Shown: positions 39,703 through 48,291 of the stretch, in pieces
Layout: the number at the start of each line of letters is the position of its first letter
How positions within the stretch are numbered: position 1 is the stretch's first letter
Source of the DNA: Croceicoccus ponticola
GTDB taxonomy: Bacteria; Pseudomonadota; Alphaproteobacteria; Sphingomonadales; Sphingomonadaceae
Direction of reading: 5' to 3'
Assembly (NCBI RefSeq): GCF_004004515.1
Contig: NZ_RXOL01000006.1
Location: forward strand, 62,001 to 126,000
DNA length: 64,000 nucleotides
The notes under the pieces: generated by a model
What the model was told of the DNA's origin: nothing
The model's database searches: none
Seen by the model: only the letters and a program-made list of their open reading frames with translations
Made by a program: the position numbers and the translations under genes

Positions 39703-40640
39703 GCCGGCCTCCGCACGGCGTTGACCGGAATCTTGATGTAGCTCACGCCATTATCCTCCGGCTCGGGCAAATGCCCGCCGCGCATGTTCACCTGAACCGA
39801 CGGCATAATGAGATTGGGCATCGCCAGCGTCCGATCGCGCGTGGTGCGCATCGCGACGAATTCATCCTCGGTCACGCCATCGCGGACGTGCACGTTGTGA
39901 TCGCGCTCCTGCCCCACGGTCGTTTCCCAAGCGTACTCGTCGCGGCCCGGCGCTTTGTAATCGTGGCACAGGAACAGCCGCGTTTCGCGCGGCAGCCTGA
40001 GCAGGCGGCGGATGGAATGAAATAATTGCCGGGCATCGCCGCCGGGGAAATCGGCGCGCGCGGTGCCGTAATCGGGCATGAAGATCGTGTCGCCGACAAA
40101 CGCGGCATCGCCGATCAAATACGCCATGTCGGCTGGCGTGTGGCCGGGCACGTGCAGGGCGATCGCTTCCAGCTTGCCGATGCGGAAGGTTTCGCCGTCG
40201 GTGAACAAGTGATCGAACTGCGAACCGTCGCGTTCGAAATCGGTGCCGGCGTTGAACATCTTGCCGAACACTTCCTGCACCCGGACGATATCGGCGCCGA
40301 TGGCCAGCTTTCCGCCAAGCTTTTCCTGAAGATAGGGGGCGGCAGACAAGTGATCGGCGTGCGCATGGGTTTCGAGAATCCATGTCACTTTCAGATTATT
40401 AGAAGTGATATATTCAATGATGCGATCCGCCGATCCAAAACCGGTCGAGCCCGACGCAGGATCGTAGTCCAGGACCGAATCGATGATCGCGGCCTCGCTT
40501 GTTTCGGCATCGTGAACCACATAGCTTACGGTGAACGTCGCCTCGTCGAAAAAACCTGCAATCGTCGGACGCTGCGCGGGATTTTGCCCCGTTTCCCGGA
40601 CCTGTGCGGTCGCCTTATCCAGGTTTACATCGATGGACAT
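39699..40640 (-). CDS. Metallo-beta-lactamase-fold persulfide dioxygenase-like protein
   Basis: A 313-residue MBL-fold hydrolase of the persulfide dioxygenase (ETHE1/Blh) type. The metal motif is THAHADHLSAA with H92, H94, D96 and H97; VPGHTPADMAYLIGDAAFVGDTIFMPDYGTARADFPGGDA carries the next ligand (H) and the DYGTARADFPGG signature, and LFLCHDYKAPGRDEYAWETTVGQE the last. I start at the ATG at 40640 with AAGGAG upstream. It heads the operon that continues with the two YeeE halves, SQR and SulP. No rhodanese domain is fused, unlike many Blh or CstB proteins. Confidence 0.9.
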   Translation of the reverse strand: MSIDVNLDKATAQVRETGQNPAQRPTIAGFFDEATFTVSYVVHDAETSEAAIIDSVLDYDPASGSTGFGSADRIIEYITSNNLKVTWILETHAHADHLSAAPYLQEKLGGKLAIGADIVRVQEVFGKMFNAGTDFERDGSQFDHLFTDGETFRIGKLEAIALHVPGHTPADMAYLIGDAAFVGDTIFMPDYGTARADFPGGDARQLFHSIRRLLRLPRETRLFLCHDYKAPGRDEYAWETTVGQERDHNVHVRDGVTEDEFVAMRTTRDRTLAMPNLIMPSVQVNMRGGHLPEPEDNGVSYIKIPVNAVRRPA

Positions 40641-40653
40641 CGCATTCTCCTTA

Positions 40654-40666
40654 TACATTTAATGTA
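40654..40666. promoter_or_regulatory. Perfect palindrome before the sulfide operon
   Basis: TACATTTAATGTA, a 6-bp dyad with a single central base, sits just before the ribosome site of the metallo-beta-lactamase gene. An AT-rich palindrome at this place is typical for ArsR-type sulfide or persulfide repressors (BigR/SqrR). Placed where it would block the transcript's start region, repression relieved by sulfide is the simplest model. No ArsR gene is in this window. Confidence 0.6.
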
Positions 40667-40776
40667 AGTTTTAAAGAGATAGTCGTCAAGCACCGCCCCG
40701 GCCCGCACATCATACCTCCTAATCGCGGTTCACGCTGCCCCTTTCCCAACCGGCGCGCGGACGATAGGGGTTTAGC

Positions 40777-41214
40777 ATGGCGACAACAGACGAACTCGTG
40801 ACCATGGCACGCGATGCAGCGCATCGGGCCCACGCCCCCTATTCGCAGTTCCGGGTGGGTTGCGCGGTGGAATCGGTCGATGGGCGCATCGCGACCGGCG
40901 CGAACATGGAAAACGCCTGCTACCGGCTGGGTCTGTGCGCCGAACAATCGGCGCTGACGACGGCGCAGCATGTGTTCGGATTGGCGCAAGTGGCGCGCGT
41001 CGCGGTCGCGGGCGGGCCGTGGCGCGACGGGGCCATCACCGGCATCGACGCGATCACGCCGTGCGGCGGCTGCCGACAGGCGATATTCGAGGCGGCGGCG
41101 CTTTCGGGCCGGGATATCGAGATCATCTGCGCCGGGGCCAGCGGCGATGCCTATGAAATCACGACGATTTCGGCCCTGTTGCCGGCTGCGTTCGGGCCAG
41201 CCGCGCACGGCTAA
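40777..41214 (+). CDS. cdd: Cytidine deaminase
   Basis: A 145-residue zinc enzyme deaminating cytidine or deoxycytidine. The catalytic motif is C54-A-E56 (LGLCAEQSAL) and the second zinc-binding motif is P95-C-G-G-C99, giving three cysteine ligands as in tetrameric bacterial enzymes. APYSQFRVGCAV near residue 20 is the substrate-binding start of the family. The gene is convergent with the LOG-family gene, 12 bp apart. Confidence 0.95.
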   Translation: MATTDELVTMARDAAHRAHAPYSQFRVGCAVESVDGRIATGANMENACYRLGLCAEQSALTTAQHVFGLAQVARVAVAGGPWRDGAITGIDAITPCGGCRQAIFEAAALSGRDIEIICAGASGDAYEITTISALLPAAFGPAAHG

Positions 41215-41226
41215 TTCAGCCGCCGG

Positions 41227-41808
41227 TTACCAGACCGGGCCGTCCTGTGCCGCTCTGGCCGCGCTTTCCAGCTTGTCGAGCGCGGCGTCGATGGTGTCCG
41301 CGCTGAGCAGTTGTTCGCGGCGTGCGCCGCTCATGAAACCTTCGTCGCGGACATGGTCGCAAAATTCCATGAACTTGTCCCAGTAGCCGCCGGTATTCAG
41401 CAGGCAGAACGGCTTGGCGTGATAGCCCAGCGCGTTCCACGTCCACGCTTCGAACAGTTCGTCGAACGTGCCGATCCCGCCTGCAAGGCACAGGAAACCG
41501 TCGGACAGTTGCGTCATCTTCGCCTTGCGCTGGTGCATGTCGGCGACTTCGTGCAGCTCGGTCAGGCCAAGGTGTGCGACTTCGTGGCTGACCAGCGCGG
41601 ACGGGATGACGCCATAAACGCGTCCTCCGGCGTCCAGCACCGAATCCGCGATCGCGCCCATCAACCCCAGCTTGCCGCCGCCATAGACAAGATCGATCCC
41701 GCGCGCGGTCATGATCGTGCCCAGTTCGCGCGCGATGGCGAGATGCGCAGGATCGCGCCCGGCGGCAGAACCGCAGTAAACCGCCAACTTGGTGATCGCG
41801 CCCATCAT
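41227..41808 (-). CDS. LOG-family (TIGR00730) nucleotide phosphoribohydrolase-like protein
   Basis: A 193-residue Rossmann-type protein of the LONELY GUY family. It has GGGKLGLMGAIADS (43-56), HQRKAKMTQLSDGFLCLAGGIGTFDELFEAWTW (about 92-124), where AGGIGTFDE replaces the usual PGGxGTxxE, and a C-terminal tail. Known family members hydrolyse AMP or cytokinin nucleotides to the free base. The stop region overlaps nothing, but its ATG overlaps the stop of the PfkB kinase by 4 bases, suggesting paired expression. Confidence 0.9.
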   Translation of the reverse strand: MMGAITKLAVYCGSAAGRDPAHLAIARELGTIMTARGIDLVYGGGKLGLMGAIADSVLDAGGRVYGVIPSALVSHEVAHLGLTELHEVADMHQRKAKMTQLSDGFLCLAGGIGTFDELFEAWTWNALGYHAKPFCLLNTGGYWDKFMEFCDHVRDEGFMSGARREQLLSADTIDAALDKLESAARAAQDGPVW

Positions 41809-42794
41809 GCGTCTCCCGTCTCGAACCCGGCCACCGGGCGTGCGCCGACATGCGTAATGACCGACGCCGCCGCCCGCGCGCCATGTTCAAGGCTGCCGCG
41901 CAGATCGTCGCCGCGCACTTGCGCCGCAAGGAAGCCCGCGGCGAACTGATCGCCCGCGCCGGTCGTATCGACGACTTCGGGCACGGGCGCTGCGGGTATT
42001 TCCACCCGTTCGCCGCGCGCGATGGCCATGGCCCCACGCGCGCCTTTGGTCAGCACCAGTGTCGACACTTGCGCGCTCAACAGGGCGATGGCCTGATCGG
42101 GCCTGTCGACATTGGCCATCAGGCACGCTTCGTATTCGTTGGCGAACAGGATATCGACGCCGCCGTCAGCCACCAGTTTCGCAAGGCTGTCGCGCCGTCC
42201 CGGCAGGGCGATGGAATCGGAGAGGGTAAAGGCGATACGGCGGCCCGCGGCATGGGCGATTTCAATTGCCCGGCGCATGGCTGCACGCGGCGTCTCGGGG
42301 CCCCACAAATACCCTTCGAGGAACAGGAACTTGGCCGCACGGATAGCCTCTTCGTCCAGCGCGTCGGGGGTCAGGTGATGGCTCGCCCCCGGGTTCGTCT
42401 GCATCGTGCGTTCGCCGTCAGGGCTGACGAGGATGAGGCAGCGCCCCGTCGGCGCGTGGCGCAGCGGCGGAGTGTCGAAGGCGATTTCGAGCGCGTGCAT
42501 ATGCGCGCCGAACAATGTGCCCAGCCGATCGTCGCCGGTTTGCCCGATGAACCGGCACCGCGCACCCGCCGCCGCCGCACCGGCCAACGTGTTCGCCGCC
42601 GAACCGCCGGGCACTTCGCTGACCGGCCCGCTTTCACGCATGGCGGCGACGAGCGCATCGGCCTCGGCATCCTGCAACAGCCGCATCGTGCCCTTGGCCA
42701 CGCCGGTTTCGGCAAGGAACGCATCGTCGCGCCGCGCCAGTACGTCGACGATGGCATCGCCGATGGCCACGATGTCGAATGGTTCGTCAGGCAT
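41805..42794 (-). CDS. PfkB-family sugar/nucleoside kinase (adenosine kinase-like)
   Basis: A 329-residue ribokinase-fold enzyme. The two PfkB signatures are visible: VPGGSAANTLAGAAAAGARCRFIGQTGDD near residue 60 and the C-terminal VVDTTGAGDQFAAGFLAAQVRG with catalytic D of DTTGAGD. The opening FDIVAIGDAIVDVLARRDDAFL is typical of the adenosine kinase-like branch in sphingomonads. I start at the ATG at 42794; the frame reaches 42875 but homology starts at MPDEPFD. It is upstream of and overlaps the LOG-family gene. The substrate is not fixed; adenosine or ribose derivatives are likely. Confidence 0.88.
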   Translation of the reverse strand: MPDEPFDIVAIGDAIVDVLARRDDAFLAETGVAKGTMRLLQDAEADALVAAMRESGPVSEVPGGSAANTLAGAAAAGARCRFIGQTGDDRLGTLFGAHMHALEIAFDTPPLRHAPTGRCLILVSPDGERTMQTNPGASHHLTPDALDEEAIRAAKFLFLEGYLWGPETPRAAMRRAIEIAHAAGRRIAFTLSDSIALPGRRDSLAKLVADGGVDILFANEYEACLMANVDRPDQAIALLSAQVSTLVLTKGARGAMAIARGERVEIPAAPVPEVVDTTGAGDQFAAGFLAAQVRGDDLRGSLEHGARAAASVITHVGARPVAGFETGDA

Positions 42795-42935
42795 CACGCG
42801 CCGGGATCTTCTTTCAAGGACATGAGAGGGGAGCGATTGGGAGGAAACGGTTTCGGGGGCAACTAGACCGAGCATCGGGCATGGTCAATCGACACGGCGC
42901 TTGCGACCATTGGCAAAGCCGCTATCGCAGGGGGG

Positions 42936-43619
42936 ATGAACGATTCCCCATTCGCAGCCGCGTCGGCCCAGACCCTCATCGCCGTGCCCCGCGGCCTGTT
43001 CGCGCCCGGCCTGTTCGCACTGGCCGTATTTTATGGCGGGATGTGCACGTTCGCAGGCGTGCTGGGCAACAAGCAGGTCGCGCTGGGGCCGTTGGCCGTC
43101 GAAGCCGGAATGTTCGCGTTCCTGATGCTCGTCGCCGTGGGCGGTGCCGTCGCCGAGGTTTATGGGCGGGCCGTGGCGAACAAGCTGGTGCTCTGGGGCT
43201 TCGTGCCGATCCTGTTTTCGATCGTGCTCAGCCTGTTCGTCAAATGGCTTCCGGCCTCTCCAGAAATGGACCCGGAGCGGCTGGCCGCGATCGAAACGAT
43301 CCTGGGATCGACGTGGCGCATCTGGATGGCGGGGCCCATCGCCTATGGCATTTCGCAGATACTCAACATAACCGTCATCAGTGCGATCAAGTCCCGCTTC
43401 GGCGGCCCGATCTGGCTGCGAGCAGGCATCGCCGGCGCGCTGTCGCAGGCAGTCGACACGGTGATCTTCATTACCGTCGCCTTCCTCGGCGTGTTCCCGA
43501 TCCTCGTGCTCATGGCCGGACAGATGCTGGCCAAGGTCGTGCTGTCGATCGTGCTGATCCCGGTGCTCGTCACCCTGTTCGCCGGGTTGGCGCGGAGATT
43601 GGACAGCCGGATTTCCTGA
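42936..43619 (+). CDS. Queuosine precursor transporter (VUT family, YhhQ-like)
   Basis: A 227-residue inner-membrane protein with about six segments. LFALAVFYGGMCTFAGVLGNKQVAL, the VGGAVAEVYGRAVANKLVLWGF motif and the SRFGGPIWLRAGIAGALSQAVDTVIFITVAFLGVFP stretch (with the conserved D-x-x-x-F) match the VUT/QPT family, which takes up pre-Q0 or pre-Q1. The ATG at 42936 has GGGGG about 6 bases upstream. It stands alone between the PfkB kinase gene (divergent) and dps. Confidence 0.9.
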   Translation: MNDSPFAAASAQTLIAVPRGLFAPGLFALAVFYGGMCTFAGVLGNKQVALGPLAVEAGMFAFLMLVAVGGAVAEVYGRAVANKLVLWGFVPILFSIVLSLFVKWLPASPEMDPERLAAIETILGSTWRIWMAGPIAYGISQILNITVISAIKSRFGGPIWLRAGIAGALSQAVDTVIFITVAFLGVFPILVLMAGQMLAKVVLSIVLIPVLVTLFAGLARRLDSRIS

Positions 43620-43720
43620 TCGGGAAAAGCGAACACTGTATCCCGCATAATGCCTGAAACGCCTGCCCGCCTGGTGGGTTGGTCGGGTGAAGCAAATGCG
43701 ATGACACAGGAGAATTCGGG

Positions 43721-44173
43721 ATGGGCGACAACGCGAAAAAGGCACTGGTCGACGGCCTAAACGGGCTGTTGGCGGACCACCTCGCCCTCTATCTCAAAAC
43801 CAAGAACTTCCATTGGCACGTGAAGGGCCGCGAGTTCCGCGACCTGCATCTGTTGTTCGACGAACAGGCGACGGCGATATTCGCCAATGTCGACGTGATC
43901 GCCGAACGCGTGCGCAAGAACGCGGCCAATACGCTGACCTCGATCGGATCGGTCGCGGCCAAGACCCGGATCGTGGACGAAGACGACACCTCGCTCGCCC
44001 CGATGGACATGGTCGAACGGTTGCGCGACGACAACGCGGCATTGGTAAAATCGTTGAAGGAACTGAAGGAACTGGCCGGTGACGCGGGCGACAACGCCAC
44101 CGACGGGCTGATCGACGAATGGACGGACGAGGCCGAAGAGCGCGTCTGGTTCCTCAGTTCGGTGCTTGGCTAA
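43721..44173 (+). CDS. dps: Dps-family DNA-protecting ferritin-like protein
   Basis: A 150-residue Dps. The ferroxidase ligands are at the usual places in LKTKNFHWHVKGREFRDLHLLFDEQATAIFANVDVIAERVR (H in NFHWH, D and E in LHLLFDEQ). It forms 12-mers that store iron and bind DNA under oxidative or starvation stress. The ATG is preceded by AGGAGA about 9 bases upstream. It is convergent with gspN, 6 bp apart. Confidence 0.95.
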   Translation: MGDNAKKALVDGLNGLLADHLALYLKTKNFHWHVKGREFRDLHLLFDEQATAIFANVDVIAERVRKNAANTLTSIGSVAAKTRIVDEDDTSLAPMDMVERLRDDNAALVKSLKELKELAGDAGDNATDGLIDEWTDEAEERVWFLSSVLG

Positions 44174-44179
44174 ACCAAC

Positions 44180-44923
44180 TTAAAGCGAACCGCTGGCCGA
44201 AACCCCGATCCCCTCGGGCCGACCGGTGAAACCCATGTCGAGCAAGGGCGCGCTGACCTCCACCGGAAGCCCGGTGAGCACGAGGTCGGCGTGCCACTTG
44301 CCGTCGGGATCGAGCTTCATGTTGAGCCGCTCGGTCCCGCTCGGCCCCTGCATCGGCACGAACAGCGCGCCATCCTCGCAACGCGCGGGGCCGGCCATGA
44401 TCGTTTCTGCGGGCAGAACCGGGCCAAGCGCCGAAATCACGATGCCCAGCGTGCCCGATGCCGAAACGCAGCGTCCGCCGCGCATTTCCATCGCGAAATC
44501 GGCAAATGTCAGCGCCCGAACGGGGAGCGGGGCCATCAGTCCGGCCACGTCCAGTTCGCCATTGGCGTCCTTGACCACGCTCCAACCATCGCCCCCGCGC
44601 GTCACGGCGCCGAACTGCGCCTGACCCGGCATGGCTGGACGGTCGAGCGCGAATTCCGCGCGTCCCAGTAACAACGGCAGCGGACGCAAGCCGACATAAA
44701 GCGAACCGAGCGGAAGGCTGCCCGCATGCAGGTCGCCTGCCGCGCCGGACCAGACTGTTCCGTCGACTTCCCGCGCGGTCAGCGATCCCGCCGCATTGGC
44801 CGCGCCCAGCGCTAGACGGAGCGGGAACAGCGCGCCGAGAGCGATAAACACCAGCAGGAGCAACGCCAGCTTGGTGCGTCGCGCAAGGCGGCCGTCGCGG
44901 ATGAATATCCAGCGTCCGATCAC
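44180..44923 (-). CDS. gspN: Type II secretion system protein N
   Basis: A 247-residue inner-membrane protein with one N-terminal segment (about 19-38, KLALLLLVFIALGALFPLRLAL) and a periplasmic strand-rich domain starting SLTAREVDGTVWSGAAGDLHAGSLPLGSLYVGLRPLPLLLGRAEFAL, which is the family hallmark (W.G.....G....G.....P). It is the last gene of the gsp operon and overlaps gspM by 4 bases. GspN is present in only some T2SS and its role is unclear. Confidence 0.87.
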   Translation of the reverse strand: MIGRWIFIRDGRLARRTKLALLLLVFIALGALFPLRLALGAANAAGSLTAREVDGTVWSGAAGDLHAGSLPLGSLYVGLRPLPLLLGRAEFALDRPAMPGQAQFGAVTRGGDGWSVVKDANGELDVAGLMAPLPVRALTFADFAMEMRGGRCVSASGTLGIVISALGPVLPAETIMAGPARCEDGALFVPMQGPSGTERLNMKLDPDGKWHADLVLTGLPVEVSAPLLDMGFTGRPEGIGVSASGSL

Positions 44924-45399
44924 GAACCCGTCCTCCGCACTGTTGCGTTCAGCGAAACCGATCCGTCGGCCGCGGGCGTGATCGTGACCTGTTCCGCCAC
45001 GATGCCCTGACGGCGCAACAGGTCGACGAAGGCCAGCGCCGAACCGGGCGCGGCGGTCGGGACCACGATCATCGCGCCGCCATTGCCCCGCGGTTCGTTG
45101 GCTTGCAGGACCAGCCCTTCGGTCGCCGCGATCTGGGCCACGGCCTGCGCCACCGGCCCGCCACCACGCGCGGGCGGTGTATTTTCAAGCTGGTCCAGCC
45201 CCGCCATCACGTTTCCTGCGGCCAGCACAGCGTCGCGATGCCGGACATGCGCCGCATCATGCGCCGCGCCCATCGGCAGGATCAGGCCATAGATCAGCAG
45301 CAGGACGCCCGCGATAACGGCGGCCGTTCCGACCAGCACCTGTTCGCGGCGGGTCAGCGCGACGTACCAGTCGCGCGCCGGGGTGATCACCGGGGTCAT
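44920..45399 (-). CDS. gspM: Type II secretion system protein M
   Basis: A 159-residue bitopic protein: short cytoplasmic tail, one membrane segment (VLVGTAAVIAGVLLLIYGLILP, about 20-41) and a periplasmic ferredoxin-like domain (about 75-159). It binds GspL and links the assembly platform to the ATPase. I start at the ATG at 45399. The stop overlaps the gspN start, and its start overlaps the gspL stop (4 bases each). Confidence 0.86.
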   Translation of the reverse strand: MTPVITPARDWYVALTRREQVLVGTAAVIAGVLLLIYGLILPMGAAHDAAHVRHRDAVLAAGNVMAGLDQLENTPPARGGGPVAQAVAQIAATEGLVLQANEPRGNGGAMIVVPTAAPGSALAFVDLLRRQGIVAEQVTITPAADGSVSLNATVRRTGS

Positions 45400-46583
45400 G
45401 GTGCGCGCACCGTGATATCGGCGACGGTTGCGCCGCTGGCATCGGGCGCGACATCGGGCGGGACGGTAATCTGCCAACCGTCGCGTTGCAGGGAAACGAG
45501 CATCTGGTTCAGCGCATTGCTGTCGGGCGCAGCGGCGCGAATGGCCAGCGTTCCGTCGGCCCGCCAATTGACGTTGCGCAAACGGATCGACGGGTTCGAC
45601 TGCATTGCGGAAAAGACGGCCGGAGCAGTGTCGGCAAACGCCACGCCGCCCGCGCCGCGCCGCAACAAATCTGCGCGGATCTGCGTCTCCGCAGTGGCGA
45701 GGTCGCTTACGCCGGGAAAGCGTTCCTGTGCCGCGGCGATCGCCTTGTCTTCACGGGCAGAGGCATCGAGGTTCAGCTTGATCGTTTCCACCACGAAGAT
45801 CGCAAAGATCAGCAACAGCAACAGCGCCGCCATCCGCGCCAGTTGCCGCCAATCGGGCAGGCGGAGATAGGATACCCGCGCACGGGCATAAACGCCCTGC
45901 CGCAAATCGAGTTCGGGCGCAGCGAATTGCGCCGCCATGCGCGCCGTGATGTCGTCATCGGACACCGCCGCCCGTTCCGCACCCGGCGCGAGCGCGGGGA
46001 GCAGGTCTTCCTCACCTGCGAACGCCGCGGCTTGTGTGCGGGCCAGCGCCTGACCGCCAATCGCGCCGGTGGCAACGTATCCGCGTTCGGCCACAGGCAG
46101 CACCAGCGCCGAAGGTATCAGCGCATCGGCATCCAGTCCGGCACCGGCCAGTTCAGCCAACCAGACATCCATGTCGCCCCTTGCCACCGCGGCGACCAGC
46201 ACCGCGTCGCCGGTATCAGCGGAAGCCACCGCCACATGCGTGTCCGCAACCGGCGCACGCAGGCCCGGCGGGTCGAGCCGGGTCGCGGCCAGCGCCTGCG
46301 CCATCGGCATGTCGCCACGCGGCACGATCCGCACCGGCGCGAGCGCCGCAGGGACCAGCGCAACGACCCGCCGCCCTTCCCCATCGCCCCACGGCACGTC
46401 ATGGCCCGGCGTAAACCCGTATTCGCGTCCAAGCCGATCGCCGGTTACCCGCCACCAGCGCCATTCGCCGCGCGGCGCTTCGGGCAACAGCACGATCAAC
46501 CCGTCGGGCCCATCGATCTGGCCATCGAGCGGGTCATTGCCTGCATCCCCGTCGGGCAGGTCGTGGTTCAGCCGCAGCGCCAT
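45396..46583 (-). CDS. gspL: Type II secretion system protein L
   Basis: A 395-residue bitopic protein. The N-terminal actin-like cytoplasmic part (about 1-235: GLIVLLPEAPRGEWRWWRV and AVLVAAVARGDMDVWLAELAGAGLDADALIPSALVLPV) is followed by one membrane segment (about 250-268) and a periplasmic domain with PGVSDLATAETQIRADLLRRG. GspL recruits GspE to the membrane. It begins only 6 bases after gspG, with no gspH-K between. Confidence 0.87.
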   Translation of the reverse strand: MALRLNHDLPDGDAGNDPLDGQIDGPDGLIVLLPEAPRGEWRWWRVTGDRLGREYGFTPGHDVPWGDGEGRRVVALVPAALAPVRIVPRGDMPMAQALAATRLDPPGLRAPVADTHVAVASADTGDAVLVAAVARGDMDVWLAELAGAGLDADALIPSALVLPVAERGYVATGAIGGQALARTQAAAFAGEEDLLPALAPGAERAAVSDDDITARMAAQFAAPELDLRQGVYARARVSYLRLPDWRQLARMAALLLLLIFAIFVVETIKLNLDASAREDKAIAAAQERFPGVSDLATAETQIRADLLRRGAGGVAFADTAPAVFSAMQSNPSIRLRNVNWRADGTLAIRAAAPDSNALNQMLVSLQRDGWQITVPPDVAPDASGATVADITVRAP

Positions 46584-46589
46584 CGCGGT

Positions 46590-47060
46590 TCAGCCGACGA
46601 TGTCGGCGTTGTCCCCGTCGCCGCCCGGTTGTCCGTCGGCGCCCAGCGAATAGATTTCGAACGGCGTCCCACTCTGGCCCGGCGACCGGTACTGGTACGC
46701 CCGGCCCCACGGATCGGACGGCAGCGCCTTGATATAGCCGCCACTGCGATAATTCTGTGGCATGGCCAACGTCGCGGGTGGGCTGACCAGCGCCGTCAGC
46801 CCGTCGCTCGCGCTGGGATATGTCGCGTTGTCGAGGCGAAAGAGCTCCATCGCCTGTGACAGGGTGTTGATGTCGGCTTCCGCCTTTACCCGCATCGCCT
46901 TGTCCTGGCTGGGCAGGACATTGATCGCCACCACGGTCGCCAGTAGCGCGATGATGAACAATACCACCATCAGCTCGACAAGGCTGAAGCCGTTGCGCTT
47001 TTTCGGCCCACGCTTCTTGCGGTCAGATCGGTTGGCGGGCGTGTCGTTCGGGTGGGTCAT
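46590..47060 (-). CDS. gspG: Type II secretion system major pseudopilin G
   Basis: A 156-residue type IV prepilin-like protein. A basic leader of 24 residues ends in G24, cleaved before F25 (G|FSLVELMVVL), with E29 at position +5 of the mature protein. The hydrophobic helix and the C-terminal DPWGRAYQYRSPG and SLGADGQPGGDGDNADI motifs identify GspG, with the calcium-site aspartates in the latter. It follows gspF by 4 bases. Confidence 0.94.
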   Translation of the reverse strand: MTHPNDTPANRSDRKKRGPKKRNGFSLVELMVVLFIIALLATVVAINVLPSQDKAMRVKAEADINTLSQAMELFRLDNATYPSASDGLTALVSPPATLAMPQNYRSGGYIKALPSDPWGRAYQYRSPGQSGTPFEIYSLGADGQPGGDGDNADIVG

Positions 47061-47064
47061 GAGA

Positions 47065-48291
47065 TCAAAGTCCGGTAAGATCCTGAAGCTGCAGGATCGG
47101 CAGCAGGATGGCGAGTATGATGAGCGCGACGATCACGCCCATCACGATGATGATCAGCGGTTCGAGCAGCGCCATTGCGGCGGCGGTGAACTGCGAAAAC
47201 TCGCGTTCGAGATAGTCGGCCGCGCGTTGCAGCATGTCGCCCAACCGTCCGGCGCTTTCCCCGCTGGCGGCAAGATAGACGAGCAGCGGCGGAAACGTGC
47301 CCGCCTCGCGCAGCGCGGTGGATAGCGAGGTGCCGGCGCGCACTTTTTCGGTGATCTGCTCCAGCGCCCTTCGCTGAACGCTGTTCGATACGGTGCGCGA
47401 CGACAGGCGCAGGCCATCGACCAGCGGCAGGCGCGCGTCGATCATCGTTGCAAGCGTTCGGGCAAGGCTGGCGGCATGGACGTCGCGGATCAGCCGCCCG
47501 ATGAACGGCACCCCCAGCAGCATCGCGTCGAACCGGTAGCGAAAAGCCGGAACCGCCAGCGCGCGCAGGAAACCCAGCACCACCAGCGCCAATCCCACGC
47601 CCAGCACCCACCAGTATTGCGACAGGAATTGCGATATCGCGATCACCGCGCGGGTCAGAAACGGCAACTGCTGCGCCGCATTGTCGAACTGTTCCACCAC
47701 GCGCGGGACGACCGAAATCATCAGCAGCATCACCACCCCGATCGCCATCAGCGACAGGATCACCGGATAGGCGAGCGCGGCGAATATCCGCGCCCGCGTC
47801 GCGGCCTGTTTTTCCAGCATGTCGGCCAGCCGTTCGGCGATGGTCGGCAGGCTGCCGCTCGATTCACCGGCCGCGATCATCGCGCGATAGATCGGCGGAA
47901 AGCTCGCCGGTTCGCGCCGCAATGCCTCTGCCAGGGGCAGCCCTTCGACCACGCCTTGGTGCACGTTGGTCAGGATGGCGCGGGCCTTGGCCTTTTCGGT
48001 CTGGCGGCTGATCGTGCGCAGCGCCTCTTCCAGCGGGCTGACCGTCATCAGCGACGCGAACTGCCGGGTGAACAGCGCCAGCGCCTTGCCCGCCAGTTTC
48101 GGCGTGCGCGACGGCATCTGGATTGCACCGGGCGTGGTGCGGCGCGTCTTTGCCGCCGTCTCGTCCAGCGTCAGGACATGCCAGCGCCGCGTGGCCAGTT
48201 GCGCACGTGCGGCGGGCATGCTGGCGGCGTCGATCGCGCCGCGCCGTTCCTTGCCGCCAGGGTCGACCGCGAGATAGGACCAGCGCGGCAT
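47065..48291 (-). CDS. gspF: Type II secretion system platform protein F
   Basis: A 408-residue inner-membrane protein with three segments and two homologous GspF domains (about 70-195 and 270-395). The first includes LALFTRQFASLMTVSPLEEALRTI, the second LARTLATMIDARLPLVDGLRLSS, both family signatures. It begins right at the gspE stop (TGATG overlap). Confidence 0.94.
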   Translation of the reverse strand: MPRWSYLAVDPGGKERRGAIDAASMPAARAQLATRRWHVLTLDETAAKTRRTTPGAIQMPSRTPKLAGKALALFTRQFASLMTVSPLEEALRTISRQTEKAKARAILTNVHQGVVEGLPLAEALRREPASFPPIYRAMIAAGESSGSLPTIAERLADMLEKQAATRARIFAALAYPVILSLMAIGVVMLLMISVVPRVVEQFDNAAQQLPFLTRAVIAISQFLSQYWWVLGVGLALVVLGFLRALAVPAFRYRFDAMLLGVPFIGRLIRDVHAASLARTLATMIDARLPLVDGLRLSSRTVSNSVQRRALEQITEKVRAGTSLSTALREAGTFPPLLVYLAASGESAGRLGDMLQRAADYLEREFSQFTAAAMALLEPLIIIVMGVIVALIILAILLPILQLQDLTGL

